A stretch of 64,000 nucleotides of DNA from Bin5 sp034422415 (GCA_965202955.1 OZ241871.1:3410001-3474000); one strand, 5' to 3'; positions 1-9,831 are shown, counted from the stretch's first letter. Numbers and translations are program-made. Notes: a model not told the origin generated them from the letters alone.

Positions 1-15
1 GGTCGGGGGTGTCAA

Positions 16-1359
16 ATGAGCAAGACGGTTACAGTTGTCGGCGGTGGACTCGCTGGCACGGAAGCTGCCTGGCAACTCGCGCAGCGGGGCATCCCCGTGC
101 GCCTGTTTGAGATGCGTCCTGCTCGCCCTACGCCCGCCCACGTGACAGACCGCCTCGCCGAACTCGTCTGTTCCAACTCGATGGGCAGCACCCTGCCCGA
201 CCGCGCGCTGGGCATCCTCAAGAACGAGATGTTGGCTTTGGGCAGTTTCGTAGTCCGCACGGCCTTCAAGCATGCCTTGCCGGCAGGACAGGCGCTCGCC
301 GTCGGCCGCGACGAATTCGCCGAAGAGATCACCGCCCGCATCTCCGACCACCCAAACATTGAACTGGTCCGTCAGGAGGTGACCGCCGTTCCCAGTGGGC
401 CGACGATTCTCGCAACCGGGCCCCTGACCAGCGACAACCTGACGCATGCTGTCCAGTCGCTGACAGGACGCTATCTCTACTTCTACGACGCAATGGCGCC
501 CATCGTCTCTTACGAAAGCATCGACCGCTCAATCGCCTTCAGACGCAACCGATGGGACAAAACCGGCAGTGCCGGAACCGAAGAAGGCGACTACCTAAAC
601 TGCCCCCTCGATCAAGCCCAATACGAAGCCTTTGTCGACGCATTGCTCGCCGCGCCGCGCATCGAACTCTCCGGCGCCGACAAGGAGCTCGAACGCTATT
701 TCGAAGGCTGCATGCCAATCGAAGCGCTGGCCCAGCGCGGCAAAGACGCCCTCGCCTTCGGACCAATGCGGCCCGTGGGTCTGCGCGACCCCGCCACCGG
801 TCAGCGCCCGCATGCCGTCGTCCAGCTCCGCCAGGACAACGTGGCCGGCACCCTATACAACCTGGTCGGCTTCCAAACAAATGTCAAGTGGGGTGCCCAG
901 GCCGATATCCTTCGCATGATTCCCGGCCTGCAAAACGCCGAATTCGTGCGGCTGGGCCAGATGCACCGCAATACGTTCATCAACAGCCCGACCCTTCTGC
1001 GCGCGACCTTGCAGTTCAAGCAGCGCGACGATCTCTTCTTCGCCGGACAGATCACCGGCACCGAGGGGTACGTGGGCAGCACCTTGGGAGGACTTCTGGC
1101 GGGGATAAACGCGGCGCGCCTGCTCGCCGGGCAACCGCTCATGCAGCTACCGCGTCCCTCTATGAGCGGCGCCCTTTTCCACTACATCACCAACGCCGCC
1201 GCCGACGATTTCCAGCCCATGAAAGCCAACATGGGCCTCCTGCCTCCCCTCCCGCAACCTGTGCGCAACAAGCGCCAACGCTACGCAACCTACGCCGCCA
1301 GGGCGAAACAGGAGCTTGACAGCTACCTGTGTCAGATGGACTTTACGCCTCTCAAATGA
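16..1359 (+). CDS. trmFO: Methylenetetrahydrofolate--tRNA-(uracil-5)-methyltransferase TrmFO
   Basis: This folate- and FAD-dependent enzyme makes 5-methyluridine at position 54 in the T-loop of tRNAs, using methylenetetrahydrofolate. The 447-residue protein has the usual family length. It opens with a Rossmann FAD-binding loop (VVGGGLAGTEAAW, residues 7-19). It carries the two cysteines expected of TrmFO, one in CSNSMGS (Cys52) and one in YLNCPLD (Cys196), and the C-terminal FAD motif GQITGTEGYVGS. The ATG at 16 follows a short G-rich stretch. The gene stands alone on the plus strand at the window edge, so its upstream partner is unseen. Identification is firm; folate dependence is family knowledge. 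Confidence 0.96.
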   Translation: MSKTVTVVGGGLAGTEAAWQLAQRGIPVRLFEMRPARPTPAHVTDRLAELVCSNSMGSTLPDRALGILKNEMLALGSFVVRTAFKHALPAGQALAVGRDEFAEEITARISDHPNIELVRQEVTAVPSGPTILATGPLTSDNLTHAVQSLTGRYLYFYDAMAPIVSYESIDRSIAFRRNRWDKTGSAGTEEGDYLNCPLDQAQYEAFVDALLAAPRIELSGADKELERYFEGCMPIEALAQRGKDALAFGPMRPVGLRDPATGQRPHAVVQLRQDNVAGTLYNLVGFQTNVKWGAQADILRMIPGLQNAEFVRLGQMHRNTFINSPTLLRATLQFKQRDDLFFAGQITGTEGYVGSTLGGLLAGINAARLLAGQPLMQLPRPSMSGALFHYITNAAADDFQPMKANMGLLPPLPQPVRNKRQRYATYAARAKQELDSYLCQMDFTPLK

Positions 1360-1462
1360 CGATGCGTTCGCAACCGAAATGGGGGTCAGCGCACACGCCA
1401 CCGCCACGCCCAGGGCCCTCTCGCCAACGAGAAACCCACCCCGTATCCTGTATTTCAGTCCG

Positions 1463-2602
1463 TTACTCGGGCGCCCTCGCGTTTATGACGCCGAGCAGCG
1501 CGTTCGTTTGCTCCAGCCTTACTCTATAGATCTCGAAGTCGCCGAAGTAGGCCCGCTCGTACCGGTCGCCTTCAAACTCTCCTGTGAAAAACCACCGCTT
1601 GGTATACTGCATCGAGACAAGCATCCCTGACCGCACATCATGGCACGTCAACCCGCTATAGACCGTCGTCCAGCCACTGTCTTCCAGTACTTCCGCTTCC
1701 TGCTCGTCACCGCACCAGGCCTCAATCTCCTCCCCTGTGCCCAAACGGAATAGAGCGTTCGCTTCGCCGGGGCGCGGGCCTGTCCAGTAATTGAAGAAAA
1801 ACAGGCCCGTACTGTTGGGATAACGCTCTGTGCCTTCAAGCCGGTCGATCTGGTGCGGCCAGGTGGAGTCTTCTCCGCAAGCCCCCTCCCACGTCACAAT
1901 TCGGTTTATCTCCAACCATCGCGGATCGCTGTTGTCTAGCACCTCTGTTCGCGAGACGGCCGCACACGCGCTCACCGCACAGCGCCGCGACCCGCACTCG
2001 TATTGAATGTCCCACACAGCCGTCAGGTCGTCAGGGAACAATGGCCCCACGACCGGCAATGCCGAGGCAATCTCGTCAGGCTCCACCACAATCCCCGAAA
2101 GCCACGCCGTTCGAGTCGCCTCGCCGGCGCTATCGTCAGGACCCGCAACACAACAGATCTGCCACCAACCATTTTCAGTCCTGCCGGTTGTCGCGAAAGC
2201 GTCGCCCTCCACCGCACTGGCCACGACGTCAAAATCTGTGCTGGGACCGCCGCGGATGTTTGCCTTCGCCTTGTTGACCCGCACCGTTGCCTGTGGCCGT
2301 CCCTTCGCCTCGCCGTCGCCGCTCTCGTCCCCCTCCCCAATGTCGCTGCCCCTGCTATCAGCCTCAAGCATCAGGATCCCAGGCGGCAGCACAACCTCCT
2401 CCTCCTCGGCCGCCACCGACGTCGGCGTCGGCGTCGGCTCATGCACCGGTCCTTCCTCTGTAATCGGCACGCAACCCGCAAGTAGGAGCACGACAGCAAG
2501 GAGTGCACACAGGTGGCTTCTTTTCGCCCCGGCTCTGTTGATGTATATTGCTACGTGTAACAATTGAGTCGGTCCGCCCTTCCGATTGTCTCTGCAGTTC
2601 AT
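1463..2602 (-). CDS. Putative SH3-domain lipoprotein
   Basis: This looks like an exported lipoprotein of unknown role. A hydrophobic segment (residues 31-43) ends in the lipobox LLAGC with Cys44, preceded by a basic stretch. A Pro/Thr/Glu-rich linker follows (about 45-100), then a bacterial SH3-like domain at about 105-165 containing NIRGGPSTDFDVV and GWWQICC. The C-terminal 200 residues are Cys-, Trp- and Tyr-rich and I do not recognise them; they may form a disulfide-bonded extracytoplasmic domain. The N-terminus before the signal is long (30 residues), so the real start may lie further downstream. It is convergent with trmFO and divergent from the glycosyltransferase gene. Confidence 0.8.
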   Translation of the reverse strand: MNCRDNRKGGPTQLLHVAIYINRAGAKRSHLCALLAVVLLLAGCVPITEEGPVHEPTPTPTSVAAEEEEVVLPPGILMLEADSRGSDIGEGDESGDGEAKGRPQATVRVNKAKANIRGGPSTDFDVVASAVEGDAFATTGRTENGWWQICCVAGPDDSAGEATRTAWLSGIVVEPDEIASALPVVGPLFPDDLTAVWDIQYECGSRRCAVSACAAVSRTEVLDNSDPRWLEINRIVTWEGACGEDSTWPHQIDRLEGTERYPNSTGLFFFNYWTGPRPGEANALFRLGTGEEIEAWCGDEQEAEVLEDSGWTTVYSGLTCHDVRSGMLVSMQYTKRWFFTGEFEGDRYERAYFGDFEIYRVRLEQTNALLGVINARAPE

Positions 2603-2822
2603 ATGTTAACTCGCCCCTGTCAGTTGTTCGGGCAATGGTGCTCTGTCGTCCGCCAATGAGGAAATGACCGTAGCCGCCGAAACGGCCGCCGAAGAAAGTG
2701 CCGAAAAAAATTTAATCCTAACTTTTCCAGTATAGCGATCTTGTGGCAGATTAGCAATAGCCCTGTTCAGATGCCCATCACAAATATCGAACTGCCTTTG
2801 GCCCGGGGAAAGGCCGGCCGCA

Positions 2823-3824
2823 ATGCTTGGCCGAGGATACTCAGGCAAAAAAACACTGGCAGCGTGGATCCGTAAAGTGAACCATCCCGAATCCAAACCC
2901 GGTCCGGAAAGCACACCACCGTGCCGAAAATCAGAGTCGGCCATTCCAGTTTCGGGTCATGCGAAGGAACACATAAACGATTCCGTCCAGCCAGGCCAGT
3001 TGACTGTCGTCGTGCCGACATACAACGAGGCCAGCAATCTGGAAGAGCTGGTAGACGCTCTGTTCGCCCTCCCCCTCCCGAACTTGCGCGTGGTAATCGT
3101 CGACGATAACTCCCCGGACGGCACCGGCCCTCTCGCCGACAGACTGGCCCGCCGTTATAACGACCCCCAACATCGAATAACCGTCATCCATCGCCTGCAA
3201 AAGGCCGGGCTAGGCACTGCCTACATTGAAGGATTTCGCCGCGCGCTTGCAGACGGCGCCGAATTCGTCATGCAAATGGACGCCGACTTCAGCCACAATC
3301 CAGCTTACATCATCCCGATGCTCGGCGTCATCACCGCCACCGGCATGGATGTGGTTATCGGCAGCCGCTACGTGCCCGGAGGAACGCTAGACAAGGATTG
3401 GAGTCTGTTGCGCAGACTGCTCAGCTGGTGGGCAAATGTATACTGCCGCGCCATCCTGAGAATCCGCGTGCGCGACATGACGGCCGGCTTCAAACTCTGG
3501 CAGCGCACTGCTCTTCTGGAACTCGGGCTGGAAACAGTCCGCAGCAACGGCTACATCTTTACGGTCGAAATGGCCTATCTCTGCGAAAAGCTTGGCTTCC
3601 GCATCATCGAACTCCCAATCCACTTCGAAGACCGTCGCATCGGCCAAAGCAAAATGAATACGCGCGTCAAGTTGGAATCGGCTTGGCGCGTCTGGGAACT
3701 GCTCTGGCGGCACCGCTCCCGCCTGTCGCAGCGGATCGGCGCCAAACAGAACAACCCGCTTCCCATCCCTCGAGTTCAGCCCGACGACCAGCCTCCAAAG
3801 GTGCCGACGGACACGCCGACATGA
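2823..3824 (+). CDS. GT2 polyprenol-phosphate mannosyltransferase-like glycosyltransferase
   Basis: A family 2 glycosyltransferase resembling dolichol/polyprenol-phosphate mannose synthase, which moves a sugar from a nucleotide donor to a lipid phosphate at the inner membrane face. Visible motifs are TVVVPTYNEASNLEEL, the nucleotide-binding VDDNSPDGTG, the metal-binding DXD in QMDADFSHNP, IGSRYVPGG, and the acceptor-side RDMTAGFKLW. No C-terminal membrane segments are present, as in the soluble Dpm1 type. The first 55-60 residues lie outside the domain; the only in-frame start near the domain is a TTG at 3000, so the N-terminus is uncertain. The stop overlaps the start of the giant membrane protein (ATGA), which implies translational coupling and a shared role in surface glycan assembly. 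Confidence 0.88.
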   Translation: MLGRGYSGKKTLAAWIRKVNHPESKPGPESTPPCRKSESAIPVSGHAKEHINDSVQPGQLTVVVPTYNEASNLEELVDALFALPLPNLRVVIVDDNSPDGTGPLADRLARRYNDPQHRITVIHRLQKAGLGTAYIEGFRRALADGAEFVMQMDADFSHNPAYIIPMLGVITATGMDVVIGSRYVPGGTLDKDWSLLRRLLSWWANVYCRAILRIRVRDMTAGFKLWQRTALLELGLETVRSNGYIFTVEMAYLCEKLGFRIIELPIHFEDRRIGQSKMNTRVKLESAWRVWELLWRHRSRLSQRIGAKQNNPLPIPRVQPDDQPPKVPTDTPT

Positions 3825-6800
3825 TGCATCGGCTTCGTCGTCGTAGCGGCGGCCTCCTCATCCTTCTGCCGCTAATCATTCTGCCTCTCCTTTGGTTCAG
3901 CCCGGTCCTGTTCACCAGCAAGACCCTGCTGCCATACGACAACCTCTATCAGTTCGAACCCTGGCGCGCCCTGCGCCCCGACACCGTTCCCCACAACGCC
4001 CTCTTGAGCGACCTGGTGCTCGACAACGCCGTATGGAAACTCCATGTCCGCCGCACTTTGGGACAAGGCGAACTACCCCTTTGGAACCCGCAAATCTTCA
4101 CCGGCATGCCCTTCTTTGCCGCGGGCTTGGCAAGCGTCGCCTACTTTCTCAGCGCCCTTTTCTACGTTCTTCCTCTTGACGCTGCCTATGGCTGGTTCAC
4201 GGCGATACAGGTGGTGATTGCCGGCATCAATGCCTATGCGCTCGGACGGACGCTGAGACTGCGCCCCGTTGCTGCCCTTTTCACCGGAATCGTCTTCCAG
4301 TTCAGCGGTTTCTTGATTGTCAGAGTTGTTTTCACAATGATTATTGCCGCTGCTGTTTGGCTGCCCCTGCTATTGGCGATAATCGAGCGAGTGATCCAGA
4401 AGCAGGAGGAGAAGGGCGCGGCCGGCTTTCGCCCAATTCCTTACGTAGTGGCGGGCGCGGCCGTAATAGGGCTGGTCGCACTGGCAGGCCACCCGGAATT
4501 TCTATACTATGCGTTGCTCGTGGCCGGACTCTACGCGGCCGCGAGGCTGTTCGTAGCCTGGCGGAGATTCCCGCCTCCCGCCCAGGCCGCTCAAGAGCCC
4601 TGCCCCGTGGCGTCGCGACCAGCGCGTATACTTGAACAACCCTCCACTCGCATCTTGCGCGCGCTTGGGAAAACCTCCGCCTGGCTCCTGTTGCTGGCAA
4701 TTCTTGGCCTCGCCATCGGGGCAGTACAGCTACTTCCGCTTTTTGAATTCGTGGTGCAGAACTTCCGGGAAGGCTCTGCCCCCTATCAGCAGGTCATCGG
4801 CTGGTCATTGCCAACTCGGCACATTCTAACATTTGCTCTACCGGACATCTTCGGCAACCCCAGCCATCACCACTGGTTTGACCTCTGGGCCATGCGATGG
4901 AGACCCGTGACGGTCAATCGGCTGGGAGAGCCAATCGAAACGATCTTTTGGGGTATCAAGAACTACGTCGAGGGGGGCACCTACGTCGGTGTCGGCACTT
5001 GGGCGCTGGCTGCGCTGGCGGTCATTTTCGCCTTCTCGCGGGCGTCAGGAGCGGCCAAAAGCGTCAGTTCAGGCGAGCAGCGCGCCCCTTGGCAGTCACT
5101 GCGCATACCCACAATTCTCTTCTCCGCACTGGCCCTGCTTTCCTTGCTTTTCGCATTCGGCACCCCCTTGTACGCCCTGCTATTCTACGGACTGCCCGGC
5201 TGGAATCAACTCCACAGTCCCTTCCGCTGGGTCTACCCTTTTACCTTGGCGATGGCCGCTTTAGGCGGAATCGGCTTGGAACAGGGGCTCTCCCTCCGCT
5301 CGCCGGCCGGCGGCCAGTCTTCAATTGGGCTTGGCCGTCTCCGCATTTCGTCCAAAGCATCGATCTTCCTCTTCTCATCCCTGTTCATCGCCGGCGGTTT
5401 TGCCGCCTTGCTGGTCGTCGTCGCTTCCTATTTCCTTCCCGGCCCCTTCGTTAACCTGGCGCAGCGCGTCGTGGAAGGCTCCGACCTGGCGCAGTCCGCC
5501 TTTGTCGATGGGCGAATGTTCTGGGGTTATCAGAGCATCGGGCTGACCCGCTTTGGCATTCTGGCTGCGGTCAGCGGACTGCTCCTGTGGAAACTGACGC
5601 GCAGCAAACGGGACGCATCCCTCTGCCCGGAGGCCGAAGCCATTCCTCCCGAGCGAGCAGGAGAGATGCGCGTTTCTGCCCTCCTACCCTATGCCTTCAT
5701 TGCAGTTCTCTTTCTCGATCTCTTCTCTGTCCATGGCAGCTTCAATCCCTCCTCGCTCTCGTCCCTCTCCCCCTTGACAACAGTTCCGCCGGTGGTCCGA
5801 TTCATCAACCACAAGGAGGGTGCAGGGTCGGATCCTCAGATTCACTATGCTCCTTTTCGCTTTACCACCTTCGACGTGCCCGGCAGCAAAACATTCAACG
5901 CCAACGTCGGGATGTACTACGGCTGGCAGGACATCCGCGGCTACGATTCGATTATCACCGGTCAGTACGTAGCCCTTATGAATCGCATCGCTGACCAGAG
6001 CGATGAACTTTACTTCAACCGCATTGCCCCAATCTATGCTACGAGCACGCCGGCCAATGGCGGCAACCCATATGCCACACTCGAAAACCCTCTGCTGGAT
6101 CTCCTCGGCGTCCACTACATACTCTCCGAACTCGTAATTCCCAACACCGACACCTGGAATAAGGTCTACGAGGACGGTGCCGTAAGAGTCTACCAGAATC
6201 TGGAGGCATTCCCGCGTGCCTTCATCGCCGCCGAAGCCCTTGTCCTCCCGCCAGAGCAACAACCGCTCCTCCAAGCCGACCTGCGCCGCACTGTCTTCAT
6301 CGAAGAGACCCCGGCGGCCGAAAACGCACTAACTCCCTCTAGCCCGCAGGTCGCCGACACCTCGATCAGCCGTTACACCGCCAACAACGTCTTCATCGAC
6401 ATTAACCTTAGCGACCGCGGCTGGCTCGTCCTGGCCGACGCATACGACCAGGGCTGGAAGGCCTATCTCCGACCCTTCGGCGGCAGCGAAATCGAGCAAG
6501 AGCTGCAAATCTATCGCGCCAACTCTGCCTTGCGGGCCGTCTACCTCCCCAATAGCGGCCAGTGGACAGTACGCTTCACCTACAGCCCCATGAGCTTCAA
6601 AGTCGGGCTCTACGTCAGCTTCTTGGCTGCCATGCTCAGCATGCTTCTTCTGTTTTGGTGGGCCTGGGGCAGCTTTTATCGCCCCGAAGTCGACGCCAAC
6701 CGGGTCCGCACAGTTGCAAAAAACTCCCTCGTCCCCATGGTCCTCAACCTGGCCAACCGAGGCATCTATTATGCCTTTGCCATGTTATACATGCGCGTGC

Positions 6801-8278
6801 TGGCCCCAGAAGGCGCCGGTAGGTACCTATGGGTCATTGCAGTCTACGGAATCTTCGAGATCCTTAGCCGCTATGGTCTCGGCACACTGCTGACCCGTGA
6901 GGTCGCATCCGACAAAAATAGGGCCAGCACTTTACTTACTAATGTGCTCGCGCTCCGAACTCTGCTGTGGGCCGCAAGTCTGCTCCTCATGGCGCTGGTC
7001 GTGGGAGGATACTGGTTCTACCAACACATCGGTCAGGAAGAAATGCAGGCGGTCGCTGTCTTCGCCCTCGTGATGCTTGTCGCCAACTGGTCCGATGCCT
7101 TCAGCAACCTCTTCTACGCCTTCGAAAAAATGGAGTATCCCGCCGGCCTCGGCATCGCCATCGCGCTCCTCCAGGCCACCCTCGGCGCGCTCGCACTCCT
7201 GCTAGGCTGGGGAATCCTCGGGCTGGCATTGGTCGCGCTGATCGTCAATCTCGTCCACCTCATTTGGCTCGTCTGGCTGGTGCACTCGACCCTCTTCAAG
7301 CCGCAATGGAAGTGGGATTGGCCGCTGCAAAAGTGGATGCTCTCTACCAGCGGCCCGCTTATGATCAACCACCTCCTCGCCACCATTTTCTGGCGGATCG
7401 ACATCTGGCTCCTTCGCCCGATGGTCGGAGCAGCCAGCGTCGGCCTCTACAGCGCCGCCCTTAAGTACCTCGACGGCCTGAACATCATCCCCAGCACCTT
7501 TACTCTGGCTATCTTCCCGCTCATGAGCCGCTTCGCCAAACAGGAGGGCGCGGCGCTCCTGCGCTCCTACACACTTAGTCTTCGTCTCCTCTTTCTCGTC
7601 AGTCTGCCTGTCGCAATGACCGTCACACTTCTGGCGCATCCCCTCATCGCTCTTCTCGGCGGCGCACGCTTCACCGCCGCCGCCTACGAAGTCTCCGCCC
7701 TCCCTCCGTACGCCTGCCGCTTTGCCATGAATCTGTTCACCTCGTTCGACTGCCAGGCGCTCAGCTTCCGCGGCGGCGCGGCGCTGGCATTGCAGGTGAT
7801 GATCTGGAGCATTCCCGTCGGATTCGTAAACAGCGTTACGCAGTACGTCCTCATCGCCGCCGACCAGCAGCGCTACCTGACCACGGCTTTCATCTCCGGC
7901 GTCCTATTCAACCTCGCCGGCAACCTCCTGCTCATCCCTGTCTTCAGCTATATTGGCGCCGCTGTTGTCACCATCCTGAGCGAGTTCTGCCTTCTACTCC
8001 TTTTCAGCCGACGCGTTCGTCAGCAAGTCGGCGTCGTTGCCTGGCCCGACCTGGTATGGCGGCCCGCGCTCTCCGCCTTCGTGATGGGGACCTTCGTCTA
8101 TGCACTGTCCGCATTCGGCGCCAGCCCCTGGCTATTAGTTCTGCCAGCCTGGGTTGTCTATACCGGCATCTTCGCTCTGCTCGGCGGGTTCTCCGACGAA
8201 GACCTGCACACCACCGTCGCCTCTCTCCTAGAGAGGCGTCTTAACCTGCCTCCACAGGAAGCAACCGAAAACACATAG
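3821..8278 (+). CDS. YfhO-like membrane protein fused to an oligosaccharide flippase
   Basis: A 1485-residue polytopic membrane protein made of two units. Residues 1 to about 950 look like YfhO/GT-C-type proteins: an N-terminal membrane helix, LLPYDNLYQFEPW in the first external loop, many membrane helices, then an extracytoplasmic domain and a final helix (about 925-945). Residues from about 960 (RTVAKNSLVPMVLNLANRG) to the end look like a Wzx/MATE-type lipid-linked oligosaccharide flippase with about 12-14 helices. GT-C proteins use polyprenyl-phosphate sugars, the kind of product the coupled upstream GT2 enzyme would make. ATG codons at 3821 and 3824 are both possible; the open frame extends upstream to 3398 but only inside the GT2 gene. 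I see no frameshift at the junction (about 6690). Fusion in one chain is the odd feature. Confidence 0.86.
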   Translation: MMHRLRRRSGGLLILLPLIILPLLWFSPVLFTSKTLLPYDNLYQFEPWRALRPDTVPHNALLSDLVLDNAVWKLHVRRTLGQGELPLWNPQIFTGMPFFAAGLASVAYFLSALFYVLPLDAAYGWFTAIQVVIAGINAYALGRTLRLRPVAALFTGIVFQFSGFLIVRVVFTMIIAAAVWLPLLLAIIERVIQKQEEKGAAGFRPIPYVVAGAAVIGLVALAGHPEFLYYALLVAGLYAAARLFVAWRRFPPPAQAAQEPCPVASRPARILEQPSTRILRALGKTSAWLLLLAILGLAIGAVQLLPLFEFVVQNFREGSAPYQQVIGWSLPTRHILTFALPDIFGNPSHHHWFDLWAMRWRPVTVNRLGEPIETIFWGIKNYVEGGTYVGVGTWALAALAVIFAFSRASGAAKSVSSGEQRAPWQSLRIPTILFSALALLSLLFAFGTPLYALLFYGLPGWNQLHSPFRWVYPFTLAMAALGGIGLEQGLSLRSPAGGQSSIGLGRLRISSKASIFLFSSLFIAGGFAALLVVVASYFLPGPFVNLAQRVVEGSDLAQSAFVDGRMFWGYQSIGLTRFGILAAVSGLLLWKLTRSKRDASLCPEAEAIPPERAGEMRVSALLPYAFIAVLFLDLFSVHGSFNPSSLSSLSPLTTVPPVVRFINHKEGAGSDPQIHYAPFRFTTFDVPGSKTFNANVGMYYGWQDIRGYDSIITGQYVALMNRIADQSDELYFNRIAPIYATSTPANGGNPYATLENPLLDLLGVHYILSELVIPNTDTWNKVYEDGAVRVYQNLEAFPRAFIAAEALVLPPEQQPLLQADLRRTVFIEETPAAENALTPSSPQVADTSISRYTANNVFIDINLSDRGWLVLADAYDQGWKAYLRPFGGSEIEQELQIYRANSALRAVYLPNSGQWTVRFTYSPMSFKVGLYVSFLAAMLSMLLLFWWAWGSFYRPEVDANRVRTVAKNSLVPMVLNLANRGIYYAFAMLYMRVLAPEGAGRYLWVIAVYGIFEILSRYGLGTLLTREVASDKNRASTLLTNVLALRTLLWAASLLLMALVVGGYWFYQHIGQEEMQAVAVFALVMLVANWSDAFSNLFYAFEKMEYPAGLGIAIALLQATLGALALLLGWGILGLALVALIVNLVHLIWLVWLVHSTLFKPQWKWDWPLQKWMLSTSGPLMINHLLATIFWRIDIWLLRPMVGAASVGLYSAALKYLDGLNIIPSTFTLAIFPLMSRFAKQEGAALLRSYTLSLRLLFLVSLPVAMTVTLLAHPLIALLGGARFTAAAYEVSALPPYACRFAMNLFTSFDCQALSFRGGAALALQVMIWSIPVGFVNSVTQYVLIAADQQRYLTTAFISGVLFNLAGNLLLIPVFSYIGAAVVTILSEFCLLLLFSRRVRQQVGVVAWPDLVWRPALSAFVMGTFVYALSAFGASPWLLVLPAWVVYTGIFALLGGFSDEDLHTTVASLLERRLNLPPQEATENT

Positions 8279-8343
8279 CACAAGCGTCAGTCTCCCCGCC
8301 TGATGGCTTCGTATTCCCACTATTTGGACCGTTTCCTGCCAAC

Positions 8344-8721
8344 TCAGCGCCGTGCTCGCCAGGGAATGACCGCGAAACCGTGCGCCTCCAGCCAGTCCGG
8401 CTCAGGTCCGGCCCAACCGAAACGGTCCAGATCGATGCGGCCGTCCGGCAGGAACGCCACCCCCTCATCAGCCAGCCTTTTCCGTTGCCGGTCCGTCGCC
8501 AGGAGGTCTCCGCGCGGGCTGATGCCGCCCCGGCTGTTGACCACCCGCTGCCACGGAATCTCCGTGTCCGCCGGCAGCCCACCCAGCGCATATCCCGCCA
8601 TCCGCGGCGTCGCCGCGCCCACGATCCAAGCAATCTGGCCGTATGTCGCCACCCGCCCCCGCGGGATCTGCTGGACCACCATCAAAATCTGCCCGTATAC
8701 TCTCTCATCGTCTCCGGCCAT
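8344..8721 (-). CDS. Alkyltransferase-like protein (MGMT DNA-binding domain, Trp in place of Cys)
   Basis: This 125-residue protein matches the DNA-binding domain of O6-methylguanine-DNA methyltransferase: VYGQILMVVQQIPRGRVATYGQIA, then ALGGLPADTEIPWQRVVNSRG. In true methyltransferases the loop reads PCHR and the Cys accepts the alkyl group. Here it is PWQR, as in the alkyltransferase-like (ATL) family typified by E. coli YbaZ, which bind O6-alkylguanine and hand it to nucleotide excision repair. The C-terminal IDLDRFGW is also ATL-like. A strong purine-rich ribosome site (GGGAGGAGG) precedes the ATG at 8721. It is convergent with the flippase fusion and divergent from ctaG. Assignment as ATL is confident; its repair role is inferred from the family. 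Confidence 0.9.
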   Translation of the reverse strand: MAGDDERVYGQILMVVQQIPRGRVATYGQIAWIVGAATPRMAGYALGGLPADTEIPWQRVVNSRGGISPRGDLLATDRQRKRLADEGVAFLPDGRIDLDRFGWAGPEPDWLEAHGFAVIPWRARR

Positions 8722-8916
8722 CCAATCCTCCTCCCTCGCGCGCCCGCGCGCGCAAACCTCTCCCTCTCAACCCCTATCAGCACCCGCCCCGCACTCCGCT
8801 CTACCACAGTTCCTTTCCTCCGAAGTTTTCATCTCCTGCTGTTCCTGACCACCGGCCACTGGCAACCAGCCGCAGCCCGTTTGGCATTTCCTCCATCCGC
8901 GTCTATCCTTCCACCC

Positions 8917-9831
8917 ATGGAATACTCGATACCGGCCCTGTTGCAGGACTGGACTTTTCTGCCCGGCTCAACCGCCGCCTTCCTGCTCATCCTCCTGCCC
9001 TATCTGTGGGCCTGGTCGCGTCTGAACCGCAATCGCGCCCCGCTCGCCACCACAGGCCGCCTCTTCTGCTTCCTTGCAGGCGCGGGGGCCTTGGCTCTGG
9101 CCTTCCTCTCCCCGCTCGTCGCTCTCCAGCAGGAGTTGCTCATCGGCAAAGCGGCCCAGCAGATTCTCATTGGCCTCCTGGCCCCACCGCTCTTGTGGCT
9201 GGCATGTCCAGCTCACATCGTCCTGCGCGCCCTTCCCGCGCCCACCCGCCGCTGGACCGTCAGAATACGCAAAGAGTCGACCTCCTCCGGTCGTTTCATC
9301 CGCCGCGCTTCGCACCCTCTTGTCCTCTGGCTCGTCGCATTCAGCGTCTTCCTCCTCTGGCACGAGCCGGCCGTCTCCAACCGCCTGCTCGCCCATCCCG
9401 CCCTCTATCGCCTCGCACTCTGGGGCGTCTGGATAACCTATATGCTCTTCTGGTGGCATCCGATCGGCACAGGACCCCGCCTTCGTCCCGCCATGCCCCC
9501 AATGGTCGGCTTTCTCTACGTCATAGTCGGCGGGGAGGTCCCCAATATGGTGACCGGCGTCACCCTTGCCTTCCGCCGCACCCCTGCCTACGACTATTAT
9601 GTCGACCGTTTCGCCGTCTCGGGCCTGACTGCCTTGCAGGATCAGATGATCAGCGGCGGCATGATCTGGTTTCTCGGCAGCATCGTCTATGTAGCCGTCG
9701 CCGTTGCTATCCTCGGCCGACTCTTTCGCAACTTCGAACCGCTCCAACCGCCTCCCATAACCTGGGACGCCACCGAGCGTACAATAGCCCCCGGCCTCGA
9801 GCATCGCGTTCTCGGCCAGAAAATGAAATGA
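8917..9831 (+). CDS. ctaG: CtaG-type cytochrome c oxidase assembly protein
   Basis: A polytopic membrane protein of 304 residues resembling the Caa3_CtaG family, which is needed for assembly of caa3-type heme-copper oxidases. Sequence signs are repeated hydrophobic helices, conserved His/Trp positions (LLWHEP, MLFWWHPIG), and PMVGFLYVIVGGEVPNMVTG. Its frame stays open back to 8380, but that upstream part is antisense to the ATL gene; the ATG at 8917 (MEYSIPALLQDW) begins at the first helix. No clear ribosome site is visible. Its stop overlaps the start of the next gene (ATGA). No oxidase subunits lie in this window. Confidence 0.85.
   Translation: MEYSIPALLQDWTFLPGSTAAFLLILLPYLWAWSRLNRNRAPLATTGRLFCFLAGAGALALAFLSPLVALQQELLIGKAAQQILIGLLAPPLLWLACPAHIVLRALPAPTRRWTVRIRKESTSSGRFIRRASHPLVLWLVAFSVFLLWHEPAVSNRLLAHPALYRLALWGVWITYMLFWWHPIGTGPRLRPAMPPMVGFLYVIVGGEVPNMVTGVTLAFRRTPAYDYYVDRFAVSGLTALQDQMISGGMIWFLGSIVYVAVAVAILGRLFRNFEPLQPPPITWDATERTIAPGLEHRVLGQKMK

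Noticed and set aside
3398..3820. 140-codon upstream extension of the YfhO-flippase frame
   Set aside because: It lies wholly inside the GT2 gene in another frame and has no domain; the membrane protein starts naturally at 3821.
8643..9827. Long upstream extension of the metalloprotease frame
   Set aside because: It overlaps ctaG in another frame and reads as Pro/Arg/Ser-rich shadow; the lipoprotein starts at 9828.
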